Assembly (NCBI RefSeq): GCF_014633365.1
Contig: NC_068350.1
Location: 38,679,119 to 38,743,118, forward strand
From: Diospyros lotus
Lineage: Eukaryota; Streptophyta; Magnoliopsida; Ericales; Ebenaceae
Length of the DNA stretch: 64,000 nucleotides
Direction of reading: 5' to 3'
Part shown: positions 22,585 through 35,866 of the stretch, piece by piece
Numbering within the stretch: position 1 is the first letter of the stretch
How the letters are laid out: every line of letters starts with the position of its first letter
The notes under the pieces: generated by a model
Told to the model about the DNA's origin: nothing
The model's database searches: none
Seen by the model: only the letters and a program-made list of their open reading frames with translations
Position numbers and translations under genes: made by a program

Positions 22585-23653
22585 GGTACTTTTGAAGCTT
22601 CAAGAAATTAGAAAGGAGAATACCAAGGTTTGGATCTCTTCAACCTAGATTAGAATGGCTAATCTTTCATAGACTGCTTGGTGTAGCCTCAACCTTTTTG
22701 TGTTTTTTATTTTTTTATTTTTTGGGAGTGGGAGAGAAAAGTGAAGTCTTAACTATTAATCTTCTCATGTTACAATCGTGCTACAATCGTGCTTTACCTC
22801 CACAAAGTCTAAATTTTAATTGTTATTTTTTTTATGTGGGAGAGAAAAGTATAATTTTAACTATTGACCAATTTGTGCTATAGTCGTGCTCTATCTCCAT
22901 AAAGTTCAAATTTTCAAGATTATAAATTTTAATTATCGTATTTCAATAATAAAAAAAATAAAATTAAAAATAGAAATAAGTAAACTATTAAATTTTATTA
23001 ATTTTATTAGGGCAGTCTTTCAAAAAATATCCTCTGATTATTGTAAATAATTATATAGTTTTCTTTTTATTGTTTATTTGTGTAGAGGACCTTTTTGTGA
23101 GCTTGTTTAGTGGTTTGTTATGCTCGAGTTACCTCTTACTATAAAAACGTAGACGTTTTTGCAGTTTTTCATTTGACAAAATTCTTATTTACAGAAAACT
23201 ATTAAATTTTAAAATTGTCAATTATATAATTTTATTTAAATTTTAAATTTATTCTAATATCTAATATAACCAATAACTGGGCATTCTAAAATTTTTAAAT
23301 TGACGCAAATTTTTAAAATAGCAAAATTTCTAATTCAAAGTTTAGTTTTTTGTTTAAATTTTAATTTTATTCTATTATCTAATCTAATATATAACTAACA
23401 TGGGTACTTTGAAAAATTTAAGACTTTAGTATATCGAAATGGGTTTTTACTTAAATAATAGAACAGAAGAATAGATTGATAATAGAATAGAAGAATATCG
23501 TGGGATTAGTTTTTTTATTTTAAATTAATTATAATATTTACAAATTATAATTTTTTTCAAATTTATTGTTGTTGAAATTTTGATAGTGTGGCGCATGTCA
23601 ATAATCAATCCGATTCAATTCATTAAGAGCAATTTTTTTAAAGACTTGGGACT
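22585..23653. other. array 3' flank and AT-rich spacer (unit 1)
   Basis: It begins with the TGGCTAATCTTTCATAGACTGC flank, which pairs with the outer inverted arm, then AT-rich spacer with landmark phrases found in all units (AACTGGGCATT, AACATGGGTACTTTG, AAAGACTTGGGACT). No coding sequence. Confidence 0.7.
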
Positions 23654-26523
23654 CCATCTCTGAGGGCACTTCCTTGCAGCCTGTGTGTAATATCTCAAGA
23701 AAAAAGAAATTGAAAATGATAATAATGATAATAGGGATAATATTATAACCATAAAAAAAAATAATAATAACAAAAGAGTAAATGAAAATTAATTTAGTTT
23801 AAATGAAATTGATTTAATTAAAAGGAATGGCGGTGCGTGAGCTGAGCATCAAAAAAATTTTGATATTTTGTTTTGACTCTCATTGAAGCTTCTTGAAGCT
23901 TCTAGCTGAGATGGGGAAACAAAGAGAGAGAGAGAGAGAGAGTGTAGAAGAAGGGAGAAATTCGACTAAGTAGAAAACAGGGGAAGGGAAAATGAAGAAG
24001 AAGGCAGCGAACGGAAGAAGAAGAAGGGCAGAGCAAGGAAGGATCGTGGCTGCTGTTCGGCTCCTGCAAACTCTCTCAGGCAAGCCCTCTTCCTCTGCTC
24101 GTTTCTATTCTCCGCTTGCGAGCTGCCATCCTCCCTCTTATTGTTGCTATTTCTTCCTATATAGCTGTGGTATGTACATGTGTATATATAAATATATCGT
24201 TGCAAGTAGTAGTGGGCTCGGCAGATTATACATATGTTGTTATCTTCGGTGTAGTAGTTCGGGTAGGCCACTGTGAGGGAGATTTGCTGTTAGTCCCAAG
24301 GGAAGCTCGCTGCAATGGGATGTTTAAATGGGTATATTTATCCAAGCTTATTTGGTGCAATAGTTGGGTTGCTGTTCGCCTATATATATATATGCATGCG
24401 GGTGGCTACGAGTAGAGGCCTTTGCCCGAGAGTGAGCCAGACCCTTTATCCTCCATCGTTGCTCCTCTAGTGTTTGTGGGTAAATATATATGTGGGGGTG
24501 TGCGCAATGGGTGAGGGTGAGACCGTGATGGCCGAGAGCCTTTGTGCGGCTGCAAGTATACCTATAATATCATGTTTGTGTGTCACTGTAAGTAAGTAAA
24601 TATATATATACATATATATATATGCACAGGTGCAGAGAGAGGGTGTGGGTTTATTCATATGGGTGTGTTCATTAGGTGTGTTCATGAGGGGAGAAATTGA
24701 AGTGATATATTTATATATATGTATATATAATGTTGAAAGATGAAATTGGAGGAGCAGCACGTCCATGTGCTCTTGGAAGTGCTTAAATATATTTATATAT
24801 ATATGTATATATTTATGTAAATGTTGCTTAAAGATTATAAGTATAATTTGAGTTATCTAAGTAAGTAATAATAGTAATAGGAATGATTTAATTTAAAATA
24901 AATATGAGATTTATTGGGATTTTATTTTCGGTGTGCCTACGTGAGATTTTAGACGGTTAGATTTAATTAATGCGAGCTACGGGTTTTATTAATCGTTATT
25001 AAACGTTTTACTTCGCAGCGGGAGTGCAAGGAAGAGAAGAAACGGCCGTGTAAAGGCAAGCTCCTAACCCTCTCCTCGTGTTCTTCAATTCCCGTGAAAG
25101 ACCCCTTGATTTCCTGTATTTTATCTTCTCCCTTACTCTAATTCGGCACTTAACCTTATTTAATAAATTATTATTCATTTGTTTTAATTTAAATTAAATC
25201 CGAGACTTCTAGAGTTTTATTTGCTGTGTGCCTACGGGGGTTTGTATCGCTCCCACTCCTTTCGGGAATGATGCTGAACCAGCCTGGGAACTAGGTTCCT
25301 AGACGTACGGGTTTATTTACGATTTTATCAGGTTTATTTATAGTTTTTCTTAGATTTATTTATGGTTCGGTTAGATCTATTGAGCAGTGGGGCAGGGGTT
25401 AACTGTTTGGTGACGTTGGGGTAGACTACGGTACGGCCCTGAAGAGGACCGTTGGGCGGACACTCCTAGTCACTGGCCGTTGACTGGTGCCGGGCACTGC
25501 TAACTAGCTCTGCCGGTATGTGATTTACTGCATGATTAGATACATTGTATTACTGTTCATGATTTGATATGCACATGGGTACGGGATGCATATTGGGATA
25601 TCCATTTATTAAGAATGCTTGGACACGAACATTCTAGTTTGGTTAGGTTGCATCCAGCGCGAGCATATGCATGGCGTGTGGGTTACTATGTGGGCGGAGC
25701 ATGGCCTGATGCCTGGATGTATGGGCGCCTTGTATCACGTTGATGCTCACTACGCCATTGCATTTCTATGTGCATTGCATGGATACTAGTAGTATTTAGT
25801 TCTCGGACAGGAGTACCGTTCCGAGGGAGCCTATGGCTCGGTTGTCGGGAGTACCGACGGATACGGGTGACGGGAGTACCGACCCAGGATTGCGCGCGCA
25901 GGTTTGTTGCAGATATTTGTTGCCTTTCAGGGCAGCGACAGGTTGGTATGGGACTTGGGTGCCAAGTATCTTGTGTGGGCCCCAAGGACCGGTATGTGCT
26001 TTTATTATGCTCTACTATTGTATTGTAGCGTCTCATGACTTGTGTGTACCTGGGGGTTTATTTTGGGGAGAGTTTTCTGGTTATGTTCAGCCTTCAGCCT
26101 TTCTTTTCTTTATGCTTTCTGAGTCTCTCGACTCACTTTGCTTTCCATCATTCCAGGTAGTGTCAGCGTGGGTCTGAGCAAGAGAGTTAGCATCTAGCAG
26201 CAAAGTCGGTACGGTGTACAGGCAATCACTTTGCTTCCGCTGTTCTTATTTTTTTTTGTGTATGCATGTCGGGGTGGTCTTTGTCTCTGTGTTCATTACT
26301 TTTCTCCTCCCGTAGGTGCTTCCGTTCGGGTAGTCCGGGTGGTTGGGAATATCCGGGCGGGGGTGCTTACACTGTGGTACCAAGCAAGTCAACAAGAAGA
26401 ACCTCCCGCAGGTCCAAGGCCACTTCAACACAATCAGAAATTGTTAGGAGATCACCAAGAATAGCAAACCTATCATTGAGGGGTCAAGCATCCCAGGGTA
26501 CTTTTGAAGCTTCAAGAAATTAG
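23654..26523 (+). pseudogene. orphan second E4 exon (E4'), split by solo LTR E
   Basis: Right after the spacer phrase AAAGACTTGGGACT the sequence jumps into E4 at CATCTCTGAGGGC (23655). LTR E interrupts it at 23686-26371, and it resumes GTACCAAGCAAGTC at 26377, ending at TAG 26521-26523. Here the C-terminal codons read GQASQGTFEASRN before the stop. The shorter end in unit 1 and the other spliced copies is therefore a nonsense change of CAG. The same spacer/E4 junction recurs at 54439. Confidence 0.8.
23686..26371 (+). mobile_element. solo LTR, family E (2.69 kb)
   Basis: It starts TGTAATATCTC at 23686 and ends GGGTGCTTACA at 26371, with TSD CTGTG at 23681-23685 and 26372-26376. Excision restores a continuous E4 exon, which confirms the edges. 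Shared blocks with family F are listed there. It has a stem-loop TGAGTC-TCTC-GACTCA at 26121, CATTCCAGGTA after it, and GCTTCCGCTG near 26233. A (GA)n run lies at about 23921-23942 and several TA-rich microsatellites at 24600-24800. No primer site or internal region. Confidence 0.93.
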
Positions 26524-28195
26524 AAATGAGAATACCAAGGTTTTTGGATCTCTTCAACCTAGATTAGAATGGCTAATCTTTCATAGACTGCTTGGTGTAG
26601 CCTCAATCTTTTTGTGTATTTTAATTTTTTTAATTTTTGCGAGTGGAAGAGAAAAGTGAAGTCTTAACTATTAATCTTCATGTGCTATAGTGCTCTACCT
26701 CCACAAAGTCTACATTTTCAAGATAATAAATTTTAATTGTTATTTTTTTTATTTAGGGGAGAAAAGTATAATTTTAACTATTGACCTACTCGTACTACAG
26801 TCGTGTTGTACCTCCATAAAGTCCAAATTTTCAAGATTATAAATTTTAATTATTATATTTCAATAATAATAAATTAAATTAAATATATAAATATGTAAAC
26901 TATTAGATTTTGTTAATTTTATTAGGGCAGTCTTTCAAAAGATATCATCTGATTATTGTAAATAATTATATAGTTTTCTTTTTATTGTTCCTTTGAGTAG
27001 AGGACATTTTTTTTGAGCTTGCTTAGTCGTTTGTTGTTATGCTCGATATATCTCCTATTATAAAAACGTAGATGTTTTCGCTATTTTTCGTTTAATGAAA
27101 TTTGTATTTACAAAAAACTATTAAATTTTAAAATTGTCAATCTTATCATTTTATTTAAATTTTAATTTTATTCTAACATCTAATATAACCAATAACTGGG
27201 CATTTTTAAAATTTTAAATTGTAGCAAATTTTTAAAATAGCAAAATTTCTAATTCAAAGTTTAGTTTTTTGTTTAAATTTTAATTTTATTCCATTATCTA
27301 ATCTAATATATAACTAACATGGGTACTTTGAAAATTTTAAGACTTTAGTATATCGAAATGGGTTTTTACTTAAATTATAGAACCGGAGAATAGATTGATA
27401 ATAGAATAGAAGAATAACGTGGGATTAGTTTTTTATTTTAAATTAATTGTTATTTGCAATTTTGATAGTGTGGGGCATGTCAATAATTAATCTGATTCAA
27501 TTCATTAAGGCAAATTTTTTTTAAAGACTTGGGACTCATTTTTTTCCAATTTTTTAATTAATTATAATATCTGAAAATTTTGAGAAGTGGACCATGGTAA
27601 TAAATAATTAATTATTTAATAATTATAAATTTCAAAATACTAATTTTATTTTTTTTTTAAATTTATTCAAATAATCTAATAAATAACTAGGGAATTTTGA
27701 ATTTTTTTAAGTTTCAAACAAAAATTAAAAAAAAAAAGATTAAATATGTAACCCCACTCTTCTCTAAATTTCAAAATACAAAATTTAGTTTTGTAATTTT
27801 GATGATAAAATATGTGAAAGGTATTTTAAAAATAACGAAAGTTTGATAAAACTTAGCACAACAAAATAAGTGTTTAATTCTGGATGCTTTCTATATCCAA
27901 TTGGCCCTGACCCTAGCTCGCATGCTCACTGATATGACACACATCAAATCCTGCAAGCCTGCCCAAATCATTATACCTCATGCCATCATCAGATGAGTCA
28001 CACTCCCTTGATTTCCTCTCACTAGAGGTCAAACATCGCAAGTAGGGCTCGTCTGCCAATGGCATCTCCATATCACCAACACAAGCTAGCACTCGACCCT
28101 TCATCCGACCCCTTAACTTAGGCAAGCCACTAACCATGAAAGAGGTAAATACGGTAGCCATCCACGCCCCTTTACCGTCATTGTACTACTATTCC
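26524..28195. other. array 3' flank and spacer before unit 2
   Basis: Flank (CTAATCTTTCATAGACTGC), AT-rich spacer, then a GC-richer segment (about 27900-28190) beginning TTGGCCCTGACCCTAGC that recurs at 31585, 50600, 56030 and, cut by A2, at 57795. The minus frame 27913-28161 in it is not kept open in the other copies, so I do not call a gene. Confidence 0.65.
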
Positions 28196-28359
28196 TATTA
28201 AAGCCTAACGTGGTTTTATTTTTTTTAATTTTTTACTAGAGAACCTAATGTGTCATCAGCCAACTATATATTATTCGTTTTCAATTTTGTTTTCGATTAT
28301 ATATTTATATAATTTCTTTATTCATACTTTTAATTTGATTTAAATATAAAAAAACAAAA

Positions 28360-28950
28360 AGAAAAGGAAAAGGAAAAGATAGGCCTTCTCTAGCCTGACC
28401 TCTCCAAGCCATTACAAAACAAAAGAGCCCATTTCCAACGCCGTTGTTGCATTTTTTTATTTCTAAAAATACAAGAATTAAAATTTATAATCTTAGAAAT
28501 TTGAACTTTGTGAAGGTAGAGCATGAGAAAATCAACGGTTAAGATTGCACTTTTCTCTAAAAAATAACAATTAAAATTTATAATCTTAAAAATTTAGACT
28601 TTATGGAGATAAAGCACGACAATAGCACAAGAATATCAACATTTAAGACTGCATTTTTTGCCCAAAAAAAAAAGCACAAAAAGGTTAAGACTACACCAAG
28701 CAATCTGGTCTGTCGTGAATATCAAATGAAATTATTTGATTACCAGGTAATGAAGATATAAGAACTGCAAATAGTGACCAAAAAGAAAAAAATAAAAACC
28801 AAGAAAGGAGTAATTGAACAATAATTGAAAGCAAAAGGAAAACACATTGAATCAACATGAAAAGAAGTATGGTCACATATTTTTTCATTCTGCCAAGCGT
28901 CAAGTAAGACAGCGAGACCATTTTAAAATAAATATCTTATTGTCTTTGTA
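28360..28950 (-). repeat. unit 2 inverted arm (shortened)
   Basis: The outer part (28360-28705) is the reverse complement of the flank downstream of E4; the inner part (28706-28945) is the reverse complement of intron 1 start and the end of E1 (ACCATTTT, GTCAAGTA). E2, E3 and E4 are missing between them. The same deletion junction is found in the arms of units 3, 4 and 5. Confidence 0.8.
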
Positions 28951-28951
28951 G

Positions 28952-30185
28952 GGCTAAATGTTATAAAAGATTACAACGAACTCCAGAGACTCAAATGACT
29001 TCATTTTTCCCGAATTCTGGAAATCTCCCCTGGAGGATCTACCAGTTAACGGATATGTTCCGCCGCTACAGAACTTAGCTAATGGATCTACCAACTGACG
29101 GATCCGTTGTTACAAAATTTAGCGACGAGGAATTCAACAACGGATATGTTCTATCGCTAAACTGATTTAGAGACAGATTTTTGGGCTTTAGTGACAGAAA
29201 TATTCCGTCGCTAAATGTCGAATTTCTTGTAGTGTTAATGATCCACCATTTCAAAACGATAAGTCTTCTTGAATTTCAAAATCATTTGTCTCCTCTTGTG
29301 TTCCTATAACAATACGGAGACTTATGGGGGTCTAGAGCATAAAAGTACTTTTGAAGGAGTGGAGTTAGAGCTTGAAAATGGTCTTGCTGTCATACTTGAC
29401 CCTTTAGACAATGAAAGCAATTCCAAGCATAATTGTCTTGGGTAGAAAGAAAAAATAGGTGACCATATACTTCTTTTCATGTTGATTTAATGTGTTTTTG
29501 TTTTTCTTTCAATTATCGTTTAATTACTCATTTCTTGATTTTTATTTTTTTCCTTTTGGTCACTACATGCAGTTCATATATCTTCTTTACTTGGTAATCA
29601 AATAATTAATTTCAATTTTTGACAAAAAAATAAATGAATAATTAAGTAAAAACAAATAGAGCAAGAATTTTATCATGTTATTTTTTGAAAAGGGAACGAA
29701 ATTAGCTCAGCTCTATCATCGACTTTCTTGCTATTATCCATGCTTTTCTAATTTACATTTGTGCTGAAAGCGTTTGGAGAAAATGATTAGGTTTCCTTCT
29801 TACTAGAGTATGAGTTGGGAAAAGAATTATGTCATTCCTCTTAAGCACTAAATTGGCACTAGATTTTTCAATGGATTAACAATTTTTGCAGCTATTTTTA
29901 TGTGTTTTGTTTGCAAATATCTTATGTGTTTTGTTCCCTTAAAAAAAGCAATTTGTCGTTCACATTGCAATCATGTGCTTTTTCAGTATTTTTATTTAAC
30001 TTTTAAAGTAGTTGTGTTATGCAATATATATATATATATATATAGCTTTGAAAGCCAAATATTTTGGACACAATTTACTTATTTATATCTCCATCTTTCT
30101 TAACATGTTAGACTGTGGATTTGAGAAGAAAGAGGACACTACTGAGGCTTGCAAGAGGTCTGACAAGTCTTCTCCTACAAATGAG
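28952..30185 (+). pseudogene. unit 2 copy of the array gene (E1-E2 only)
   Basis: E1 28952-29458 is interrupted by a 186-bp CACTA-derived insert (29049-29234); E2 is 30112-30185. The start codon is lost (ACG in place of ATG at the E1 start). TAG replaces CAG near the E1 end, as in unit 1. E3 and E4 are deleted: intron 2 joins directly to the 3' flank at about 30268 (CACTTCTTGGTGTAGCC). Confidence 0.75.
29049..29234 (-). mobile_element. CACTA-derived insert in unit 2 E1
   Basis: On the minus strand it begins CACTACAAGAAATTCG, a typical CACTA terminus, followed by subterminal repeats of TTTAGCGACGGA type. The 3-bp TSD TTA lies at 29046-29048 and 29235-29237. The other end lacks a CACTA terminus, so it is a fragment or internally rearranged. 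The same insert is in unit 5. Confidence 0.7.
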
Positions 30186-31875
30186 GTAGTAGCATATATG
30201 TCTTGATTGGCATTTTAATTCCATATATCCATTCACAAATTGACAATTAAAGTTCATTAAATCACTTCTTGGTGTAGCCACAACCTTTTTGTGTTTTTAT
30301 TTTTTTTTAATTTTTGTGAGTGGGAGAGAAAAGTGAAGTCTTAACTATTGATCTTCTCGTGCTACAGTCGTACTCTACCTTCACAAAGTCTAAATTTTTA
30401 AGATAATAAATTTTAATTATTATTTTTTTATTTGAGGGAGAAAAGTATAATTTTAATTATTGACCTACTCATGTTGTAGTTGTGCTCTACCTCCATAAAG
30501 TCCAAATTTTCAAGATTATAAATTTTAATTATTGTGTTTCAATAACAACAAAATAAAATTAAAAATATAAATATGTAAACTATTAAATCTTATTAATTTT
30601 ATTGGGGTAGTCTTTCGAAGATATCCTCTCATTATTGTAAATAATTATATAGTTTTCTTTTTATTGTTTGTGTAGAGGACCTTTTTTTTGAGCTTGTTTA
30701 GTCGTTTGTTGTTATGTTCGAGATATTTCCTACTATAAAAACGTAGACGTTTTTGCGATTTTTCGTTTCATGAAATTCTTATTTACAGAAAACAATTAAA
30801 TTTTAAAATTATCAATTTTATCATTTTATTTAAATTTTAAATTTATTCTAATATCTAATATAACCAATAACTGGGCCTTTTTAAATTGTAGCAAATTTTT
30901 AAAATAGCAAAATTTCTAATTCAAAGTTTAGTTTTTTGTTTAAATTTTAATTTTATTCTATTATCTAATCTAATATATAACTAACATGGGTACCTTCACA
31001 AAATGGGTTTTTACTTAAATAGTAGAATAGAAGAATATATTGATAATAGAATAGAAGAATAACGTGGGATTACTTTTTTATTTTAAATTAATTATAATAT
31101 TTACAAATTATAAATTTTTACAAATTAATTCTTATTGCAATTTTGATAGTGTGGGGCATGTCAATAATTAATCTGATTGAATTCATTAAGGTCAATTTTT
31201 TTAAAGACTTGGGACTCATTTTCTTTCCAAATTTTTAATTAATAATAATATCTGAAAATTTTGAGAAGTGGGCCATGATAATAAATAATTAATTATTTCA
31301 TAATTATAAATTTCAAAATACTAATTTTAGTTTTTTATTTTAAATTTATTCAAATAATCTAATAAATAACTAGGGAATTTTGAATTTTTTTACATTTCGA
31401 ACAAAAAATTAAAAAAAAAAGATAAAATATGTAACTCGACTCTTCTCTAAATTTCAAAATATAAATTTTAGTTTCATAAATTTGATGATAAAATATGTGA
31501 AAGGTATTTTAAAAATAACGAAAGTTTGATAAAACTTAGCACAACAAAATGGGTGTTTTATTCAGGATGTTTTTCATATCCAATTGGCCCTGACCCTAGC
31601 CAGCATGCTCACTAGTCTCACACGCATCAAACCCTATAGGCCTACCCAAATCATTATGCCTCATGCCACCATCAGATGAGTCACACTCCTCTGATTCCCC
31701 CTTATTGGAGGTCAAACATCGCTAGCAGGGCTTCTTTGCCAGTGGCATCTCCACATCACCAACACAAGCACTCCCCTTCATTCGACCCCCCGAACTTAGG
31801 CAAGCCGTTGACCATGAAAGAGGTAAATGCAGTAGCCCTCCACGTCCCCTCACTATCGTCATACTGCTATTCCTA
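30186..31875. other. unit 2 3' flank and spacer
   Basis: Rest of intron 2, then the 3' flank from about 30270, the AT-rich spacer and the TTGGCCCTGACCCTAGC segment. No gene. Confidence 0.7.
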
Positions 31876-32549
31876 TTAAAGCTTAACGTTGTTTTTTTTT
31901 TTTTTTTTTGTTGGAGAATCTAATGTGTCATCAACCAACTATATATGATTCGTTTTCAGTTTTGTTTTTGATTATATATTTATATAATTTTTTTATTCAT
32001 ACTTTTAATTTGATTTAAATATAAACAAACAAAAAATGAAAAGGAAAAGATGGGCCTTCTCCCGCCTGACCTCTCCAAGTCATTACAGAACAAAAGATCT
32101 CGTTTCCAACGCAATTGTTGTATTTTGTTATTTCCAAAAATACAAGAATTAAAATTTATAATCTTAAAAATTTAAACTTTATGGAGGTAGAGCACAACTA
32201 TAGCACAAGAAGACTAATAGTTAAAATTGCACTTTTCTCTAAAAAAATTAACAATTAAAATTTATAATCTTAAAAACTTAGACTTTGTGAAGATAGAGCA
32301 CAATTGTAACACAAGAATATCAACATTTAAGACTGCATTTTTGCCCCCAAAAAAAAAAGCACAAAAAGGTCAAAACTACACCAAGCAGTCTAGTCTATGG
32401 TGAATATCAAATGAAATTATTTGATTACAAGGTAATGAAGATATAAGAACTGCATGTAGTGACCAAAAATAAAAAACTAAAAACAAAGAAAGGAGTAATT
32501 GGACGATAATTGAAAGCGAAAGGAAAACACATTGAATCAACATGAAAAG

Positions 32550-33424
32550 TGTTGCGGAAAAACTCTACAAAATAGTGGGTTAGAACTCAATCGAAATTAA
32601 ACCAAAACAACAGAATGCAAGAACAAATCAAGGCAAAAAATTAAACTCCCTGTTTAGCAACAATGGCAGTCACGAAGACTACTCCAAGGCTCAGATCTGG
32701 GCTCATTCAATCACCACTTAGGCAACAACCAACGAATAGGGACACCAAGCCACAAAGGAGCCCAAAAGCCCCAAGAACCGAAGCCCTCAAAGTTCCCCCC
32801 CCCCCCCCAAGTCTCTCGGTCGATCGACACCCCTCACACAAGCCACACAAGCTTCCACACATAGTAGGATCCACCAAGAGACAGAGAGTAATCACGAAGA
32901 TATGGGTTCAACAATGGCCGAAAAAACTTACCTCAAAGAGAAGACAGCAACTCGGACTAAATAGGCGTTGCAAACGCCATTGACGAACAGCCACCACGCA
33001 CAAGGAAAGTGCATCACTCAGCAAGGAAAGAAGCATTTGACTAAGAAGGAAAGAAACTCCAAGAGGATCGGCCATCAATGGAAATGAGCAATCAGCCACA
33101 GCAAGGACGCCCAAGGAAGAGAATAGGTCACCACAAACTAGGGCACAAAAAGGAGAAATGATCCCTTTTATATTAAGGGCCTAGGGCACAAAGAGAAATG
33201 GGCTAAGGGGCTTGGGCTTCATGGGCTTCCTCCCTCCCTTGAGCAAATGGGCCAAGGCCTATTTCTCCTCCAAATGGAGGGTTAAGGGCTTATGGCCCGA
33301 CTTCTATAAATGGGCTGCCAATAAGTAGGTTGAACCGTTGCTTCAATCACGGGCCGAAGCCTATTAAGCTAACTCGAACCATCGTCATCGCCTTGGACCT
33401 CATTAGGAAACACAAAACCCAACA
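32550..33424 (-). repeat. 3' LTR of the copia element
   Basis: TGTTGC...AACCCAACA as read on the plus strand; inverted, it starts TGTTGGGTTTTG. The minus-strand TATA box (complement of CTTTTATA) lies at 33165-33172. A run of ten or more C at about 32799 is polymorphic between the two LTRs. Frames in it (32663-32983 plus, 32908-33114 minus) are chance. Confidence 0.92.
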
Positions 33425-33477
33425 ATCTCCACCTTGATTCCTAATAAGCCAGCACACACAGGCAACACGAAACAAGC

Positions 33478-33655
33478 ACATGCAACAAATGCATAGGATA
33501 GGCAACAAATGCTTAGACAAGCAACAAATGCTTAAATATGAACTTACAACAAATGCATATTATCCACATAGGAAATGCAACAAATGCATATCATCGATAT
33601 AGGAAATGCAACAAATGCATATTATCCACATAGGAAATGCAACAAATGCATAAAC
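33478..33655. repeat. short tandem repeats of ACAAATGCAT/AGGAAATGC in the copia internal region
   Basis: About 31-bp units (AGGAAATGCAACAAATGCAT and a variable tail) in three copies from about 33565, preceded by shorter GCAACAAATGC repeats. They lie between gag and the 3' LTR. Confidence 0.8.
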
Positions 33656-33757
33656 ATGTTTTTAAGGCCTTCTCTCATCCTTCCACTTAGGCTGGGATCT
33701 CTCTAATCCTCCCACTTAGTCTAGGATCTAACTCATCGTACCACTTAGGTTAGGATC

Positions 33758-34669
33758 TCACTTTAAAATGAGTTGGCTAAGACTCTCCACCTTGCTTGAG
33801 GTTCTATTCATGACACTCAAAAAATGCTCTAAGAGTGTGAACACCTCACCAACCTCACTAGGGTCATAGGAAGTCACTACATTAGCCTCTTCTTTTTCTT
33901 TTCCCATTTGTTTGTCCTTCTTGAGATAACAATCCTTAATAAAATGTCCGATTTTCCCACAACCATAACACTTCTTACCCTTCCCTTGGGTTTTGGACTT
34001 GGACCTACCTTTCCCATTCTTGCTACCTTTCTCTTGACTCTTTAACTGAGACCTACCCCTTATCACGTGGACCTCACCATATTTTCTCTCACTTTCAAGT
34101 TCCATTTCTTTACTCCTAAGAGAATCTATGATAATTTCTGGTGTTAGAGTATCCCTACCATACTTAATGGCATTTTTTACCTCCTTAAAGGCATCAGGAA
34201 TGACAGTCAAAAGAATTACAGCCTTATATTCCTCAGACACTTTTTCACCACAGTTCGTGATATCTTGAACCAACTTGTTAAAGACATCTAAGTTGTCATC
34301 TAGGTCCCTAGAGGGGTCAATCTTAAAACTAAAGAAACTTTCAAGCAAATAAATCTTATTGGGAGTGGATTTCTTAACATATAATTTTTCCAATTTTTCT
34401 CAAAGTTCTTTAGTTGTGTCAAGTTTTCCTACTTTCCTTAACACTGAATCAGAAAGATGCAAGATTATAGAAGTATAGGCAAATTCATCTATTTCTAATT
34501 TCCGTTCAACTGTTGTGTTTTCAGGATATTTGCCATCTATGGCTTTTGATACTTTTTGTTGAACTAAAATCCCTTTCATTTTCTGTTGCCAAATAGAAAA
34601 ATCACCATTCCCATTGAACATCCCCATTTCAAAATGTGTAGCCATGTTCTCAAAGAATATGCTCAACAC
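33758..34669 (-). pseudogene. copia gag with one in-frame stop
   Basis: The minus-strand frame starts at 34645 (MATHFEMGMFNGNGDFSIW) or at an upstream methionine at 34669. The order is an N-terminal gag domain (WQQKMKGILVQQKVSKAIDG), a UBN2-type core (LESFFSFKIDPSRDLDDN, VILLTVIPDAF), basic linkers, and the CCHC knuckle CYGCGKIGHFIKDC. After KLDTTKEL comes TGA, and the same frame continues EKLEKLYVKK; copia gag normally has a tryptophan at that position, so TGG to TGA is likely. The frame ends at 33758, about 70 residues past the knuckle, with no pol after it. Gag would form particles; this non-autonomous element would need pol from elsewhere. Confidence 0.88.
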
Positions 34670-35670
34670 ACAAATAAGTAGTGCAACCTAGAAAACACTA
34701 AGTTTTTTTTTTTCACACTATATCCTAAATATATAATGGATATGCACAAAACAGATTCAATCAAGGGTAGATTTGAACAGGGATAATACTGATTTACTAG
34801 GCACAATTTTAAAGCACTAAGCAGTTTAAAAAACAATCACAAGTAAATCACACATAAAATATTAAAACAAACACTGGATACCCACTAAGAGTATAAGAAA
34901 AAGGATATGCAACCTAAGGAGATTTTAAAAGAAAAGCACAAAGTTTTAATTTAAACAAAACTTAGGCAGCAGATTCACAAAGAATCAAAGATCGATTAGA
35001 AATAGATTCTTCAAGCACTTAGCAATTTCAATAATCACACAGATTAGCACAGGTTTACTCAGTAATATCTAAAAAAGGCACTAAGCAGTTTAGATAACAG
35101 TAAATCATAAACAACCACTGGAACCCACAAAGAATTAGACCAGGCAGAATTCACACACAGCACTAAGCAACTGATTTTCTAAGCAAGACTTAACCGCATC
35201 AAAACAAGTTATGCTAACACAAGAAAATCACAAATAATCCTAATTCTAGCAACAAGCAATGGTTACCACCACAGGGTAACCCCCAATCCTAATGGCCACC
35301 CCCACACAATGGCTGCTAGTTACTGGAAATTTAAACTAGGGTTTGGAAATTTCTCATCGAGCGGGCTGTTTTAACAGTCCGTAAGCAGAAAAGAGTTTGA
35401 ACCACTGCCTCTGCTGGAGTTGGCACGCGTTGCTGTCGCCGGCTCCTCACCAGCCACCACCGGTTATGGGGAATTTCCTTGGTCGATCGATTTTCAGCTA
35501 TGGGTTGTTTCACCCTCAAATCGAGTCCTGCACACAGCAATCAAGGAAACACAAATTTGGTTTTGATAAAACCCTTACCGTGAAATTGACCAAGAAAACC
35601 AGAGGGTTTTTTTTTCGATTAGGCTTTGATTTCGCACAACCTAGGAGCCACACAAGGCTCTAATACCAAT
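34670..35670 (-). other. copia 5' leader and primer site
   Basis: One kilobase between gag and the 5' LTR, with no reading frame of note. The primer site complementary to initiator-Met tRNA is at the right edge (plus strand GGCTCTAATACCA, about 35656-35668). Confidence 0.75.
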
Positions 35671-35866
35671 TGTTGCAGAAAAACTCTACAAAATAGTGGG
35701 TTAGAACTCAATCAAAATAAAACCAAAACAACCGAATCCAAGAATAAATCAAGGCAGAAAATTAAACTCCCTGTTTAGCAACAATGGCAGTCATGAAGAC
35801 TACTTCAAGGCTCAGATCTGGGCTCGTTCAATCACCACTTAGGCAACAACCAACGAATAGGGACAC

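Noticed and set aside
27913..28161. Minus frame in the GC-richer spacer segment
   Set aside because: The segment recurs in four other units with the frame broken, so no selection for coding is seen.
33478..33655. CRISPR-like array (regular AAATGCAT repeats)
   Set aside because: Units are imperfect, the spacers are themselves repeated, and the context is a plant retrotransposon.
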